Assembly: GCA_048595745.1 (NCBI GenBank)
Contig: CP184361.1
Reading direction: 5' to 3' (one strand)
From: Aquipseudomonas alcaligenes_A
Lineage (GTDB): Bacteria; Pseudomonadota; Gammaproteobacteria; Pseudomonadales; Pseudomonadaceae
DNA: 64,000 nucleotides
The notes beneath the pieces are model-generated. The model saw only the letters and a list, made by a program, of their open reading frames with translations. It was not told the DNA's origin and did no database searches. Below, one piece after another: positions 7,743 to 16,568 of this stretch. Each line of letters starts with the position of its first letter. The stretch's first letter is position 1. The translations under genes and the position numbers were made by a program.

Positions 7743-8612
7743 ATGACCACACCTACCACCCTCAGCCTGAAGAAGATCTACTCCGGCAAGGTCCGCGATC
7801 TCTACGAAATCGATGAAAAGCGCATGCTGATGGTCGCCAGCGACCGCCTGTCGGCCTTCGACGTGATCCTCGAGGAGCCGATTCCGGAGAAGGGCAAGAT
7901 CCTCACCGCCATCTCCAATTTCTGGTTCGACAAGCTCAAGGACCTGGTGCCCAACCACTTCACCGGCGACAAGGTCGAAGACGTGGTGCCGGCCGCCGAA
8001 CTGCCGTTGGTCGAGGGCCGCGCGGTGGTGGCCAAGCGCCTCAAGCCGGTCGCGGTGGAGGCCATCGTGCGCGGCTACATCGTCGGTTCCGGCTGGAAGG
8101 AATATCAGAAGAGCGGCACCGTCTGCGGCATCCAGCTGCCGGCCGGGCTGAAGGAAGCGGCCAAGCTGCCGCAGCCGATCTTCACCCCATCGACCAAGGC
8201 CGCCGTCGGTGACCACGACGAGAACATCAGCTTCGCGCAGTGCGAAGCCATCATCGGCGCCGAGCTGGCGGCCAAGGTGCGTGACACCGCCATCGCCCTT
8301 TACAGCGCGGCGGTCGAGTATGCGGCCACTCGCGGCATCATCATCGCCGACACCAAGTTCGAGTTCGGTCTGGATGAAGACGGCACCCTGACCCTAATGG
8401 ACGAGGCGCTGACCCCCGACTCCAGTCGCTTCTGGCCGGCCGACAGCTACGCCGAAGGCAGCAACCCGCCCAGCTTCGACAAGCAGTTCGTGCGTGACTG
8501 GCTGGAATCCACCGGCTGGAACAAGCAGCCACCAGCACCGGCCGTGCCGGCCGATGTCGCGCAGAAGACCGCCGACAAGTACCGCGAGGCGCTGACCCGC
8601 CTGACCCAGTGA
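7743..8612 (+). CDS. purC: phosphoribosylaminoimidazole-succinocarboxamide synthase, long (about 290-residue) form
   Basis: SAICAR synthetase of purine synthesis: it joins CAIR and aspartate using ATP. The 289-residue product carries YSGKVRDLYE near the N terminus, ASDRLSAFDV, GYIVGSGWKEY, and the metal/ATP-site block IADTKFEFGLDEDG followed by DEALTPDSSRFW. This is the long subfamily seen in yeast and many beta-proteobacteria. Pseudomonas aeruginosa carries at this spot, as I remember it, the short 236-residue form (starting MEKREELYRGKAKS) preceded by a metallo-beta-lactamase-fold gene; here that gene is absent. A terminator follows. Confidence 0.95.
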   Translation: MTTPTTLSLKKIYSGKVRDLYEIDEKRMLMVASDRLSAFDVILEEPIPEKGKILTAISNFWFDKLKDLVPNHFTGDKVEDVVPAAELPLVEGRAVVAKRLKPVAVEAIVRGYIVGSGWKEYQKSGTVCGIQLPAGLKEAAKLPQPIFTPSTKAAVGDHDENISFAQCEAIIGAELAAKVRDTAIALYSAAVEYAATRGIIIADTKFEFGLDEDGTLTLMDEALTPDSSRFWPADSYAEGSNPPSFDKQFVRDWLESTGWNKQPPAPAVPADVAQKTADKYREALTRLTQ

Positions 8613-8631
8613 CGTCTGTCTAGGCGAGAGA

Positions 8632-8653
8632 GGGGGGCAGCGGCCCCCTTTTT
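8632..8653 (+). terminator. intrinsic terminator after purC
   Basis: The stem GGGGGC/GCCCCC with a short AGCG loop is followed by TTTTTC. Confidence 0.8.
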
Positions 8654-8695
8654 CATTTCGGCAGCGCAAGCGGTTGATCAGCCAAGAAAAAATGC

Positions 8696-8723
8696 TGGAC
8701 TAAAGGCTCTCAACTGGTATCAT
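8696..8723 (+). promoter_or_regulatory. sigma-70 promoter of tRNA-Ser
   Basis: TGGACT (8696-8701), a 16-base spacer and TATCAT (8718-8723), with the GC-rich GCGCACC discriminator also found before tRNA-Val. The tRNA begins 12 bases after the -10. Confidence 0.6.
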
Positions 8724-8735
8724 GCGCACCGCTTT

Positions 8736-8825
8736 GGGAAGATGCCGGAGTGGTCGAACGGGACGGATTCGAAATCCGTTGTGTCAGCAATGGCACCTAG
8801 GGTTCAAATCCCTATCTTCCCGCCA
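8736..8825 (+). tRNA. tRNA-Ser (anticodon CGA)
   Basis: A 90-base class II tRNA with an encoded CCA end. The acceptor stem GGGAAGA pairs with TCTTCCC. The anticodon stem ACGGA/TCCGT closes the loop TTCGAAA (anticodon CGA), followed by a long variable arm and T loop GGTTCAAATCC. Confidence 0.98.
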
Positions 8826-8837
8826 TATCCAAAGCCT

Positions 8838-8871
8838 AAACCCCTGAAACTCCTAGAGTTTCGGGGGTTTT
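8838..8871 (+). terminator. intrinsic terminator after tRNA-Ser
   Basis: Long hairpin CCCCTGAAACTC/GAGTTTCGGGGG with a 3-base loop, followed by TTTT. Confidence 0.88.
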
Positions 8872-9005
8872 GCATTTTGGGGTGGTGACTGCCGATTGGG
8901 CTCGATGACCAGCTCGCAAGGCGTACGGCTAGCGCGCTCAGTTCCGCGTGCCAGTTGTTCGGGCGCGGGGCCGTGGTGAGCACCGGCCCGATGGCGTGTT
9001 GTTCG

Positions 9006-10361
9006 TTAGCGTTGTCTGGTGGTGCTGCGCGTTTCGGCGTCGCTCCAGGGGAGCTCACCCTCGCTGCTTTCGCCATCCGGGCGTTCTACCGGTGTGGCGA
9101 GGACCTTGTCGATGCGCTTGCCGTCCATGTCCACGACCTCGAACATCCAGCCGTCCCATTCGACGCGGTCACTGGTGGCCGGTACCCGGCCGAGCAACAG
9201 CATGAACATGCCCGATACCGTGTGGTAGCGGCCCTTGTCTTCTTCGGGGACCGTCTTTAGGTTCAGGCGATCCTTCATTTCAGGAATCGGTATGGCTCCG
9301 TCCAGTAACCAGGAGCCGTCATGGCGCTGTACGGCCCAGGCGTCTTCCTCATTATTGGGGGTGAACTCACCAGTGACCGCCTCCAGCACATCCTGAAGAG
9401 TCACGATACCTTCCAGCTCGCCGTACTCGTCGATCACGAATGCCATCTGCATGCCGCTGGCCCGGAACTGCTCGAGCAGCTCCATGCCCGTGAGGGTTTC
9501 CGGCACGAATACGCAGGGGTGCAATTGCTCGCTGAAGTCGGGTTTCTCTCCCTTGGCCAGGCAGGCAAACGCCTGCTTGGCATGCAGCACGCCCAGCAGG
9601 TTGTCGAGCCCGCCGTCGCAGACCGGAAAGCGAGAATGTTCGGATTCGATCATGATCTGGATGTTCTCTTCCGGTGTCTTGCGTATGTCCACGAAAACCA
9701 GATCCGAGCGCGGGATCATCAGAGAGCCGAGTTGGCGATCATCCAGGCGGAATACGTTGCGCACCATCTCATGCTGGTGCTGCTCGATCACACCAGCTTC
9801 CGAGCCTTCCTCCAGCATGGCGTGTATCTCTTCTTCGGTTACGCCGGAGTTACTGGCCTGGCGTACGCCCATGATCCGCAGAATGGTGTGGGTGGACCAT
9901 GACAGCAGCACGACGAATGGGCGCGTAAGGAACGACAGGGTCACCATCGGCCTGGCCACGAGGCGGGCAATAGCCTCGGGGTTGAGTTGGCCGATGCGTT
10001 TGGGTACCAGTTCGCCGATGACGATGGATACATAGGTAATGACGATCACCACGCCAGCGGTCGCGCCAATGCTTGCCGTTGCGTCGGGTACGCCCAGGCT
10101 GTGCAGCCACTTCGCCAGCGGAGCGGCGAGCACGGCCTCACCGACGATACCGTTGAGGATGCCAATTGAGGTGATGCCGATTTGGATGGTCGAGAGAAAC
10201 TTGGTTGGGTCTTCGCCCAGCTTCAGGGCGATTGCAGCTGCTGAATCACCCTCGGCGGCCAGCTTCATCAGGCGTGCTTTCCGCGCTGCGACCAGGGCGA
10301 TCTCCGACATGGCGAAGAGGCCGTTAAGGACGATCAGCAAAGCCAATGCAACAAATTCCAC
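9006..10361 (-). CDS. HlyC/CorC (CNNM-domain) transporter-associated membrane protein
   Basis: Inner membrane protein of 451 residues. An N-terminal CNNM/DUF21 domain with four hydrophobic segments spans about residues 1-190. A CBS pair follows at about 205-335 (LMIPRSDLVFVD and MAFVIDEYGELEGIVTLQDVLEAV). A CorC_HlyC domain lies at about 350-430. Members of this family affect magnesium, cobalt or sodium efflux; the name hemolysin is historical. The start is GTG at 10361, 12 bases after a GGGAG ribosome site. It sits next to a small CBS protein on the same strand, 128 bases away. Confidence 0.93.
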   Translation of the reverse strand: MEFVALALLIVLNGLFAMSEIALVAARKARLMKLAAEGDSAAAIALKLGEDPTKFLSTIQIGITSIGILNGIVGEAVLAAPLAKWLHSLGVPDATASIGATAGVVIVITYVSIVIGELVPKRIGQLNPEAIARLVARPMVTLSFLTRPFVVLLSWSTHTILRIMGVRQASNSGVTEEEIHAMLEEGSEAGVIEQHQHEMVRNVFRLDDRQLGSLMIPRSDLVFVDIRKTPEENIQIMIESEHSRFPVCDGGLDNLLGVLHAKQAFACLAKGEKPDFSEQLHPCVFVPETLTGMELLEQFRASGMQMAFVIDEYGELEGIVTLQDVLEAVTGEFTPNNEEDAWAVQRHDGSWLLDGAIPIPEMKDRLNLKTVPEEDKGRYHTVSGMFMLLLGRVPATSDRVEWDGWMFEVVDMDGKRIDKVLATPVERPDGESSEGELPWSDAETRSTTRQR

Positions 10362-10489
10362 GTTTCATCTCCCACGTACGCCGTTGGCGCACGGATAACT
10401 GTTTCGTTCCGGCCAGGTCAAGCAGCTGTCAGGCCCGGCTCCATTCATGCGGTCATGCTGCCGAGCGACAAGCATGAAACGTCGCTTGC

Positions 10490-11008
10490 CTACAGGCGGT
10501 CATCGTCCAGGTTCAGCAGGCTGCTGCGGGTGCACAGGCCGATGAGAGTGCCATCAAGGTCGCATAAAGCGCCGAGTTCAGCCTGCTTGCGGCTCAGCAG
10601 GCGAATGGCCTCATCGACACTGATCGAGACGGGCAGGCAGGGGGTGACGATGATCCGGGACAGCAAATCGGGGGCATGCCTCAGCAATTCAGCGCGCAGC
10701 GATTCACGTGTGGCGTAGCCCAGTGGGAAATCATCATCAGCGGAGGTGAATACCAGACAGCAGGAGTTTTCCCGGCGCATCACTGCGTCGTACAGGGCTT
10801 CGAATGTGTCGTTGAGGTAGATGCGCTCGAACTGGTGCAGTGGCGTGCTGATCGACGGCAGCAGGGCCGAGAGCGGTGTGATCGAATCCGCCGCATGAGC
10901 GACTGGCATAAGGTCGCAGTGAGGGTTGGTCTCTTCAGGGAAGGTGCGACTGGGAGGTTCCGATGAAATGGTCATGCAGAAAGGTGTTAGCCAAGGGAAC
11001 CAAAGCAT
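10490..11008 (-). CDS. CBS-domain pair protein
   Basis: A 172-residue soluble protein. The second half reads as a CBS motif (VSISVDEAIRLLSRKQAELG, then LCDLDGTLIGLCTRSSLL), and the middle part (LNDTFEALYDAVMRRENSCC, then GYATRESL) as a more divergent first CBS motif. CBS pairs sense adenine nucleotides or related ligands. No other domain is present. The start is uncertain: ATG 11008 has AAGG just upstream, while ATG codons at 10975 and 10909 lack a ribosome site. It lies upstream of the CorC-type gene, which has its own CBS pair, but a shared role is only inference. Confidence 0.7.
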   Translation of the reverse strand: MLWFPWLTPFCMTISSEPPSRTFPEETNPHCDLMPVAHAADSITPLSALLPSISTPLHQFERIYLNDTFEALYDAVMRRENSCCLVFTSADDDFPLGYATRESLRAELLRHAPDLLSRIIVTPCLPVSISVDEAIRLLSRKQAELGALCDLDGTLIGLCTRSSLLNLDDDRL

Positions 11009-11217
11009 AAACCTTGCTGTCGCGCGGGAGGCAGAGCATCTTTTACAAGCTGTTTCCCATCGCCGTCCGCCTGGCCCGCTTGGGCGATATGGCTGTTGGC
11101 GCGCCTGCTGTGCCGGTTTCCGGCCGCTGCATAGTCGAGGCTCGGGCTGAGTTATCTGGCGTGGCCGCCATTGATCGCGTGGTTGTTCGGCGCGTTTGCG
11201 GCGGCGCGGTGCAGGTT

Positions 11218-11262
11218 TTGTCTGTTTGCTATTAATCTGCTAATTTTGTTGCAAACAGACAT
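11218..11262 (+). promoter_or_regulatory. promoter and palindromic operator of the RES-Xre module
   Basis: A -35-like TTGTCT (11218-11223) and a -10-like TAATTT (11241-11246) are separated by 17 bases. A perfect 10-bp inverted repeat, GTCTGTTTGC (11220-11229) and GCAAACAGAC (11251-11260), overlaps the -35 and lies just after the -10. Centre-to-centre spacing is 31 bp, about three helical turns, on one face of the DNA. This is the expected layout for autorepression by the Xre antitoxin or the toxin-antitoxin complex. Confidence 0.7.
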
Positions 11263-11274
11263 GGTGAGGCGATC

Positions 11275-11646
11275 ATGAGTGCGCTCAGCAAACCCAATGT
11301 CGACGCCGGCGCTGTCCTGCTCAAGGCGCTGCTTAACAGCCGTGAGCAGCTGGGCCTGACCCAGCAGGAGCTGGCGGCGATAGTCGGCGTCAACCGTTCC
11401 GCCATCAGTCGCTGGAGCGACAGCGGCGGGCTGCGTCCGGAGAGCAAAACCGGTGAGCTGGCCTTGCTGCTGATCCGTATCTACCGAGCCCTGTTCGCCC
11501 TGTTTGGTGGCAATCTGGACGACATGCGGCATTTCCTGCGCACCGAGAATCGGCATCTGGCTGGCGTGCCTTTGCAGCAGATGGGGCAGGTGCAGGGCCT
11601 GGTGCGGGTGGTTGAGTACCTGGACGCCATCCGTGGCAAGGTCTGA
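11275..11646 (+). CDS. Xre/MbcA/ParS-type antitoxin
   Basis: Antitoxin of a RES-Xre system, 123 residues. An N-terminal helix-turn-helix (LGLTQQELAAIVGVNRSAISRW, seen at about residues 25-47) and a C-terminal toxin-binding domain (LLLIRIYRALFALFGG ... LVRVVEYLDAIRG) are both clear. In characterised pairs the C-terminal domain covers the active site of the RES toxin while the N-terminal domain dimerises and represses the operon. The inverted repeat centred 35 bases upstream is the likely operator. The toxin gene follows on the same strand. Confidence 0.88.
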   Translation: MSALSKPNVDAGAVLLKALLNSREQLGLTQQELAAIVGVNRSAISRWSDSGGLRPESKTGELALLLIRIYRALFALFGGNLDDMRHFLRTENRHLAGVPLQQMGQVQGLVRVVEYLDAIRGKV

Positions 11647-11761
11647 GGGCCTGCTGTATTGAGCACCCCGTCCGTGGCGTTTGCCACTTCTGATTGATCC
11701 TCGACAGGTTCTGACCTTTTTTCTGAGCGCCCCCAGCAGTGGGGCTGAGCGAGCTTTCGAT

Positions 11762-12514
11762 ATGGATATCTGGCAGGTCTGTGAGGGAGAGCAGCAGATC
11801 ATTCCCCTGCGCGGTCGTCTGGTGCGGCTGGTCGAGAACCAGGGCCAGGTCGCAACCTTGCAGTTGGTGGATACGCTGGAGGAGCAGGCGTTGCTCGAAC
11901 AGTTGCTGGAGAGCAGCAAACCGCCGTTGCCATCCAGCGACGAGCCGCTGCACTACCTGTTGCGCACGCCGTTTCGCTACCCGCCGCTGCGCTGGGGCTC
12001 GCGTTTCGGTCGGCGTCATGAGCCCAGCCTGTTCTACGCCGCTTGCCGGCTGGAAACGGCGATGGCCGAGACGGCCTTCTATCGCTTCGTGCTGTGGTAC
12101 GGCATGGTCGAGCCGCCGCCCAGTGGTCGTATTCTTTCCGAACACTCATCCTTCGAGGCGCGCTACCAGGTGCAGCGCGGGGTGCGTCTGCAGCTGCCGC
12201 CGTTCGACCGCCATCGCGCGCTGCTCACCCACCGCAGTGACTATCGCGCCACTCACAGCCTCGGTAGCGCAATGCGCGAAGCGGGGGTGGAAGCCTTCGA
12301 GTACCCCTCGGCACGTTGTCCGAGGGGCGGCAACAATGTCGCCCTGTACGTGCCGGCAGCCTTCAGCGAGAGGCGCCCACGCAACCTGCAACCCTGGCTG
12401 TGTGAAACCACGGCAGGTTACGTGGCGTTCAAGAACGCCCAGGCGCCCGATACACCACGCCTGTACGCCCTTGATCTCTATCTCGAGGATGGCGTGCTGC
12501 CGCAACCTGCCTGA
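11762..12514 (+). CDS. RES-domain toxin (NAD+-degrading family)
   Basis: A 250-residue RES-family protein, named for conserved Arg, Glu and Ser. Here these are probably Arg81 or Arg84 in GSRFGRRHEP, Glu98 in RLETAMAE, and Ser183 in YPSARCPRGGNN. Characterised members (for example in Pseudomonas putida and MbcT of Mycobacterium) deplete cellular NAD+ and are neutralised by an Xre antitoxin. About 70 N-terminal residues precede the RES core, as in the longer branch of the family. The ATG at 11762 was chosen; a TTG at 11681 would add 27 residues. The 115-base gap to the antitoxin is unusually wide for a toxin-antitoxin pair. Confidence 0.85.
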   Translation: MDIWQVCEGEQQIIPLRGRLVRLVENQGQVATLQLVDTLEEQALLEQLLESSKPPLPSSDEPLHYLLRTPFRYPPLRWGSRFGRRHEPSLFYAACRLETAMAETAFYRFVLWYGMVEPPPSGRILSEHSSFEARYQVQRGVRLQLPPFDRHRALLTHRSDYRATHSLGSAMREAGVEAFEYPSARCPRGGNNVALYVPAAFSERRPRNLQPWLCETTAGYVAFKNAQAPDTPRLYALDLYLEDGVLPQPA

Positions 12515-12979
12515 TCAGTGGCTGTGCTCGGCGGCCGGGGCGTCTTTCTGCACGGCGACTTCGACCTGCACCTCGCCTGCGTGCTCGAAGCGCAGGGTCA
12601 TGGGGAAACGCTCGCCGTCCTTGAGTTGCTGCTTCACCCCGAACAGCATCACGTGGTAGCCCATGGGCACGAACTTCACCTCGCCGCCGGCGGGTACATC
12701 CACGCCCTGTACCTGTTGCATCTTCATCAGACCGTCCTTGTGCACGTGCTCGTGCAGCTCGACTTTCTGTGCCTGCGGCGAGCTGGCTGCGAGCAGACGG
12801 TCGGCTGTTGCACCCTGGTTGTGCAGGGTGAAGAAGGCTGCGGCATTCGGAGCGCTTGGGGGCATTTCGCGGGACCAGGGGTGGTCGATCTGGATCTGGC
12901 CTGCCTTGTACTCATGGGCCTGAGCCATCAGCGGTGACAGCATCAGTCCGGTCAACAGCAAAAGTGTTTTGGCGTTCAT
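12515..12979 (-). CDS. periplasmic copper chaperone PCu(A)C
   Basis: A 154-residue secreted protein with a signal peptide ending at AQAHEYKAG. The copper(I) ligands of the PCu(A)C family are present: HEHVHKDGLMKM and the later GYHVMLFG. The family delivers copper to the CuA site of cytochrome oxidase or handles periplasmic copper. A histidine-rich tail (AEHSH) adds possible metal binding. Its start overlaps the stop of the upstream PepSY gene by 4 bases (ATGA), so the two are translationally coupled. Confidence 0.92.
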   Translation of the reverse strand: MNAKTLLLLTGLMLSPLMAQAHEYKAGQIQIDHPWSREMPPSAPNAAAFFTLHNQGATADRLLAASSPQAQKVELHEHVHKDGLMKMQQVQGVDVPAGGEVKFVPMGYHVMLFGVKQQLKDGERFPMTLRFEHAGEVQVEVAVQKDAPAAEHSH

Positions 12980-14406
12980 GGTGTTTCTCCTTGGGGGGCG
13001 TTGAGCGTGGTCGAAGCAGTGCGCTGCGGGCGCCGGGCATGCAGCCAGAGGCCCGTACAGGCGAGCAAGAGCAATGACAATGCGCTGAGGCTCAGCAGCA
13101 GGTCTTTGGTGACTTTACCCAGATGATTGAGCAGTTCCCACTTGTGCAGGTAGGCGAATATGGCGCCTTCCAGGCGATCGGCGTTGCTGACGCGCGCGGC
13201 CAGTGCGCCATCGACCGGATCAAGGAAGAGCGCGCTGTTGTCGGCGTCATCGTAGCTCGCCTTGAGCACTGGCAGGCGCTTGAAAATGAAGCCGTACTCA
13301 TGGTCGAAGCGCTCCTGCAGCTGGATTTCCCGTGGCTGGCCAAGGCCCCGTTGCGCGGCGTAGTAGGCAAAGCGCTGCTGCAGGTAGCGCTGCGCCGCCG
13401 CGTCGGGCAAGGGCTCGCCACCGGCAGTGCGGTAGAGCAGGGCATGGTCCGCTTCCAGGCGCCAGGTGGGCTCGCCATCGAGCTCAACCAGGTGCAGGCG
13501 ATACAGTGAATCCCCTGGCGGTAGCCATTCTGGCGCGGGCGCGCCGACCAGCTTGGCCGTGCTCAGTTGTGCGGCATAGTCCACTAGGGGCGCAGGCGCG
13601 GCGCGTTTGTGCAGCAGGTGCCAGGTGCCGCTGGCCAGGAAGCTCAGGCTCACCAGAGCCAGCAGCATGCCGCCCCAGCCATGCAGGCGGCGCAGCCGGG
13701 TGGGCGCGCGCCTGCGCGCGATGAACAGCGCCAAGCCGAGGAGCGCCGTCAGCGCCACGCTGGCGAGCAATACCAGCATCAGCACCACCCGCCAGGTGCC
13801 CGCGTGCTGCAGCCAGGCGAAGCTGTGCAACTGCTGGAACAGCAGGCTGAACCATGCCTTGCGGTCGTCCACCAGCGTGCCGAGACGATCCTGGTAGAGG
13901 TCGACATACAGGCGCAGGCCGTCCTCGCGTGCAGTGTCCACGCGCGCGGCCGGCAACAGGCGGTTGATGAAGGCGTACTCGCTGCTGAAGCCCGTCAGGT
14001 TGCCGCGATAGCGCAGGCCGGCGTCCTCGCCGAGATAATGCGCGGCAAGGCTCTCGGCGTGGCGGGCCGCGAGATCGGCAGGTGCGCCCGTGCGGGCATG
14101 CCAGTAACGTGGTTCGCTCTGTCCGGGCAGGCGCGCCTGGTAGTAAGGCTGGCCATCCAGCACCAGCAGGCGCAGGCCGGCCACCGCCGGTACTCCGGCA
14201 GTAGCCAGCACCTGGGCTGGCGCACGCAGCTGCTCCAGCGGCAGGGCCGGACGGGGCGCCACGAATTGCGCCGGGCGAGGCTGCAGCGCGCTCATCAGCG
14301 GATGCAGCATGCCACTGGCCGCCCAGGTGAATACCCCCAGGCAGGCCAGCAGTGCCAGGCGCCGGTGCCACGGTAGCAGCCGCAGCAGGCGTTGGCGCCA
14401 GCGCAT
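12976..14406 (-). CDS. PepSY-associated transmembrane protein
   Basis: Inner membrane protein of 476 residues with hydrophobic segments near residues 20-38, 200-225, 235-260 and close to the C terminus, the PepSY_TM layout. Such proteins often accompany TonB-dependent receptors and are thought to reduce or release the imported metal. The ATG at 14406 overlaps the receptor stop (TGATG) and was preferred over a GTG at 14418. It is third in a leftward cluster: DUF2946, receptor, this gene, PCu(A)C. The precise substrate cannot be read from sequence, though the chaperone points to copper. Confidence 0.85.
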   Translation of the reverse strand: MRWRQRLLRLLPWHRRLALLACLGVFTWAASGMLHPLMSALQPRPAQFVAPRPALPLEQLRAPAQVLATAGVPAVAGLRLLVLDGQPYYQARLPGQSEPRYWHARTGAPADLAARHAESLAAHYLGEDAGLRYRGNLTGFSSEYAFINRLLPAARVDTAREDGLRLYVDLYQDRLGTLVDDRKAWFSLLFQQLHSFAWLQHAGTWRVVLMLVLLASVALTALLGLALFIARRRAPTRLRRLHGWGGMLLALVSLSFLASGTWHLLHKRAAPAPLVDYAAQLSTAKLVGAPAPEWLPPGDSLYRLHLVELDGEPTWRLEADHALLYRTAGGEPLPDAAAQRYLQQRFAYYAAQRGLGQPREIQLQERFDHEYGFIFKRLPVLKASYDDADNSALFLDPVDGALAARVSNADRLEGAIFAYLHKWELLNHLGKVTKDLLLSLSALSLLLLACTGLWLHARRPQRTASTTLNAPQGETP

Positions 14407-16475
14407 CACATCCGCCACTCCAGGCCGACGTACAGGCTGCGACCGTCACCCGGGAGGAACAGCGCCGCATCCTGGCCGTTGGCGTTGGCCACGACACCGG
14501 TGGTGGCGATGTAGGTCTTGTCGGCGAGATTGCGGCCTTCAACGAAGAAGCCCAGACCATCATCCGGTCGGTAGCCGCCTTTCAGGCCCCAGATGGCATA
14601 GCCTTCGGCATACAGGCTTTCGGCATGGTCGACGGCATAGTGGGTCGGCACCCATTCCAGGGTCGGACCGGCATACCAGCCCGCCTTCTGCCAGAGCGCC
14701 TCGCCTTTGAGGAACTGGCGCGGCACGCCGGCGATGCGGTTGTCGCCGTAGACCTCGTCGTTGTCGAAGCGGAAGTCGTTGAACAGGTATTGGCCGCGCA
14801 GCACGAAGTCGCCCAGGGTCCAGGCGGCGCCGAACTCGATCCCCTGGTGGATGGTGCGGTCGGCGTTGGTGGTGATGACATTGCCTTGTCGGGTCGGGTC
14901 TGTGTAGCCGATCAGCTCGTCGCGAATCTCGCTGCGGTAAACCGCCATGTCGACATCCAGGTCACCGCGCGCCCAGCGCAGGCCCGCTTCCAGGGTGTTG
15001 GCCTTTTGCGCGTCGTTCTCGCTGACGATGGCGCCGCCGGAGAGCTCGCTGAAGGTCGGCGGCTCGAAGCTCTGGCTGAAGTTGGTGAACAGTTGCAGCT
15101 CTTCATTCAGGTCATGGCGCAGGCCGATGCGTCCGCTGCGACCGATGTAGGTCTTGTTGAACGACTCGTCCTGCGGCAGGCAGAAGCCGGTGACGAAGGC
15201 ATTGCAACGCAGGCGGTCATCCACGTCGCGCTCCTGGTGCTGCCAGGCTGCGCCGGTAATCAGCGCCCAGCGTTCCGCCAGTGGGATTTCCAGTTCGCCA
15301 AACAGGTTGAGGTTGCGTGCGGTCTGGTGCAGCTCATTGAGCTTGTTGCCGCTGTGGCCACTCTGGTTGGCGTAGCGCGAGTCCCAGGCGCGGCCGTGGC
15401 TGCTGTCCAGTCCGCCTTGCCAGCGCCAGCCGGCGTCGTTCTGCCACTTGTGGGTCAGACGCAGGCCATAGTCCTCATAATCGATGTCCAGTACCTGGAA
15501 GATGGGGTGGAACAGCGACTTCTCGCTGTAATAGGTGGCCAGTTCGAGGCTGTGCCCGCCGTTCAGCTCCAGCACGCTGATATTGCCCAGGCGGTTGAGG
15601 GTGAAGTCGCGCTGGTTGTCTTTGCTGACCGACTCGGCCGCAGCCTGTTCCGGATTGTCGCGCAGCTGGGCTTTGCTGAGATTGCCTGGCAGGTCCGAAT
15701 CGGTCTCCACGTGGGTCAGGTAGAAGCGAGTGGAGAGGCGATCATTGATACGGCCGCCCAGGTTGGCGAAGTAGCGCTGGTTATCCTGGCGAGCGTGTTC
15801 GCGGAAGCCGTCCTGCGCATAGTCGTTGAGGCTGACGAAGGCGTCCCAGTCGCCGAAATCCTGGGCGAATGCGGCGTACAGGCGCTGGTAGTCGAAGCTG
15901 CCAGCCTCGGCGCGCAGGGTCACCGGGGCGGCGGTCTTGCCGGTGGGGCTGACGAAGTTGATCGCGCCCCCCAGGTTGGCGGCGCCGTAACGCCAGGCGT
16001 TGGCGCCGCGTAGCACTTCGATATGGTCGGTGGCCAGCGGCTCGATGCTCTGGAAGTCGAAGCTGCCGTCCGCCATGTTCACCGGCGCGCCGTCCTGCAT
16101 CAGCAGCAGGCCGCGGCCATGGAAGGTGCGTTGCAGGCCCGAGCCGCGAATCGACAGACGCGCCTCTTCGGCGCCGAAGCGTGGCTGGATGAACACGCCG
16201 GTGGCCAGGCCGAGGGCATCCTGCATGGTGCTGCTGCGGCCATTTTTGTATTGCTCGGCATCGACCACGCCGGCGCCGCCCGGAATCTGGGCGAACTCGG
16301 CTTTTTTCTCGGCCTGGGTGGGCGCGGTGGGGTCGCTAACATGGCGACCTTCGATCTGGGTGGTTTCCAGTTGCAGCTGCTCGCTGGCCTGGGCGCTGTG
16401 CGCCAGGCCCAGGCTGAGCGTCAGCAGGCTGGGGATAAACAGGGGACGCAGGGCGGCTTCAATCGTTCTTTTCAT
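14406..16475 (-). CDS. TonB-dependent outer membrane receptor
   Basis: A 689-residue receptor with a signal peptide ending at HSAQASEQ. The N-terminal plug spans about residues 45-170 (DALGLATGVFIQ, RLSIRGSGLQRTFHGRG, IEVLRGANAWRYGAANLGG). A 22-strand barrel follows, ending in a final strand YVGLEWRM. It has no extended FecA-type signalling domain. The ATG at 16475 gives a normal signal peptide; the longer frame to 16535 does not. Its coupling to a PepSY membrane gene and a PCu(A)C chaperone suggests copper or a metal chelate as substrate. It does not resemble OprC at the N terminus as I remember it, so no symbol is given. Confidence 0.9.
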   Translation of the reverse strand: MKRTIEAALRPLFIPSLLTLSLGLAHSAQASEQLQLETTQIEGRHVSDPTAPTQAEKKAEFAQIPGGAGVVDAEQYKNGRSSTMQDALGLATGVFIQPRFGAEEARLSIRGSGLQRTFHGRGLLLMQDGAPVNMADGSFDFQSIEPLATDHIEVLRGANAWRYGAANLGGAINFVSPTGKTAAPVTLRAEAGSFDYQRLYAAFAQDFGDWDAFVSLNDYAQDGFREHARQDNQRYFANLGGRINDRLSTRFYLTHVETDSDLPGNLSKAQLRDNPEQAAAESVSKDNQRDFTLNRLGNISVLELNGGHSLELATYYSEKSLFHPIFQVLDIDYEDYGLRLTHKWQNDAGWRWQGGLDSSHGRAWDSRYANQSGHSGNKLNELHQTARNLNLFGELEIPLAERWALITGAAWQHQERDVDDRLRCNAFVTGFCLPQDESFNKTYIGRSGRIGLRHDLNEELQLFTNFSQSFEPPTFSELSGGAIVSENDAQKANTLEAGLRWARGDLDVDMAVYRSEIRDELIGYTDPTRQGNVITTNADRTIHQGIEFGAAWTLGDFVLRGQYLFNDFRFDNDEVYGDNRIAGVPRQFLKGEALWQKAGWYAGPTLEWVPTHYAVDHAESLYAEGYAIWGLKGGYRPDDGLGFFVEGRNLADKTYIATTGVVANANGQDAALFLPGDGRSLYVGLEWRM

Positions 16476-16568
16476 GGTTCCGATCCGGGTATGGCGAGGT
16501 GCACGCGGGCGCACTCGCGACGTGCAGAATGACAATGGCTGCGGCCCGGCCAGGACGGCCGGGTGGGA

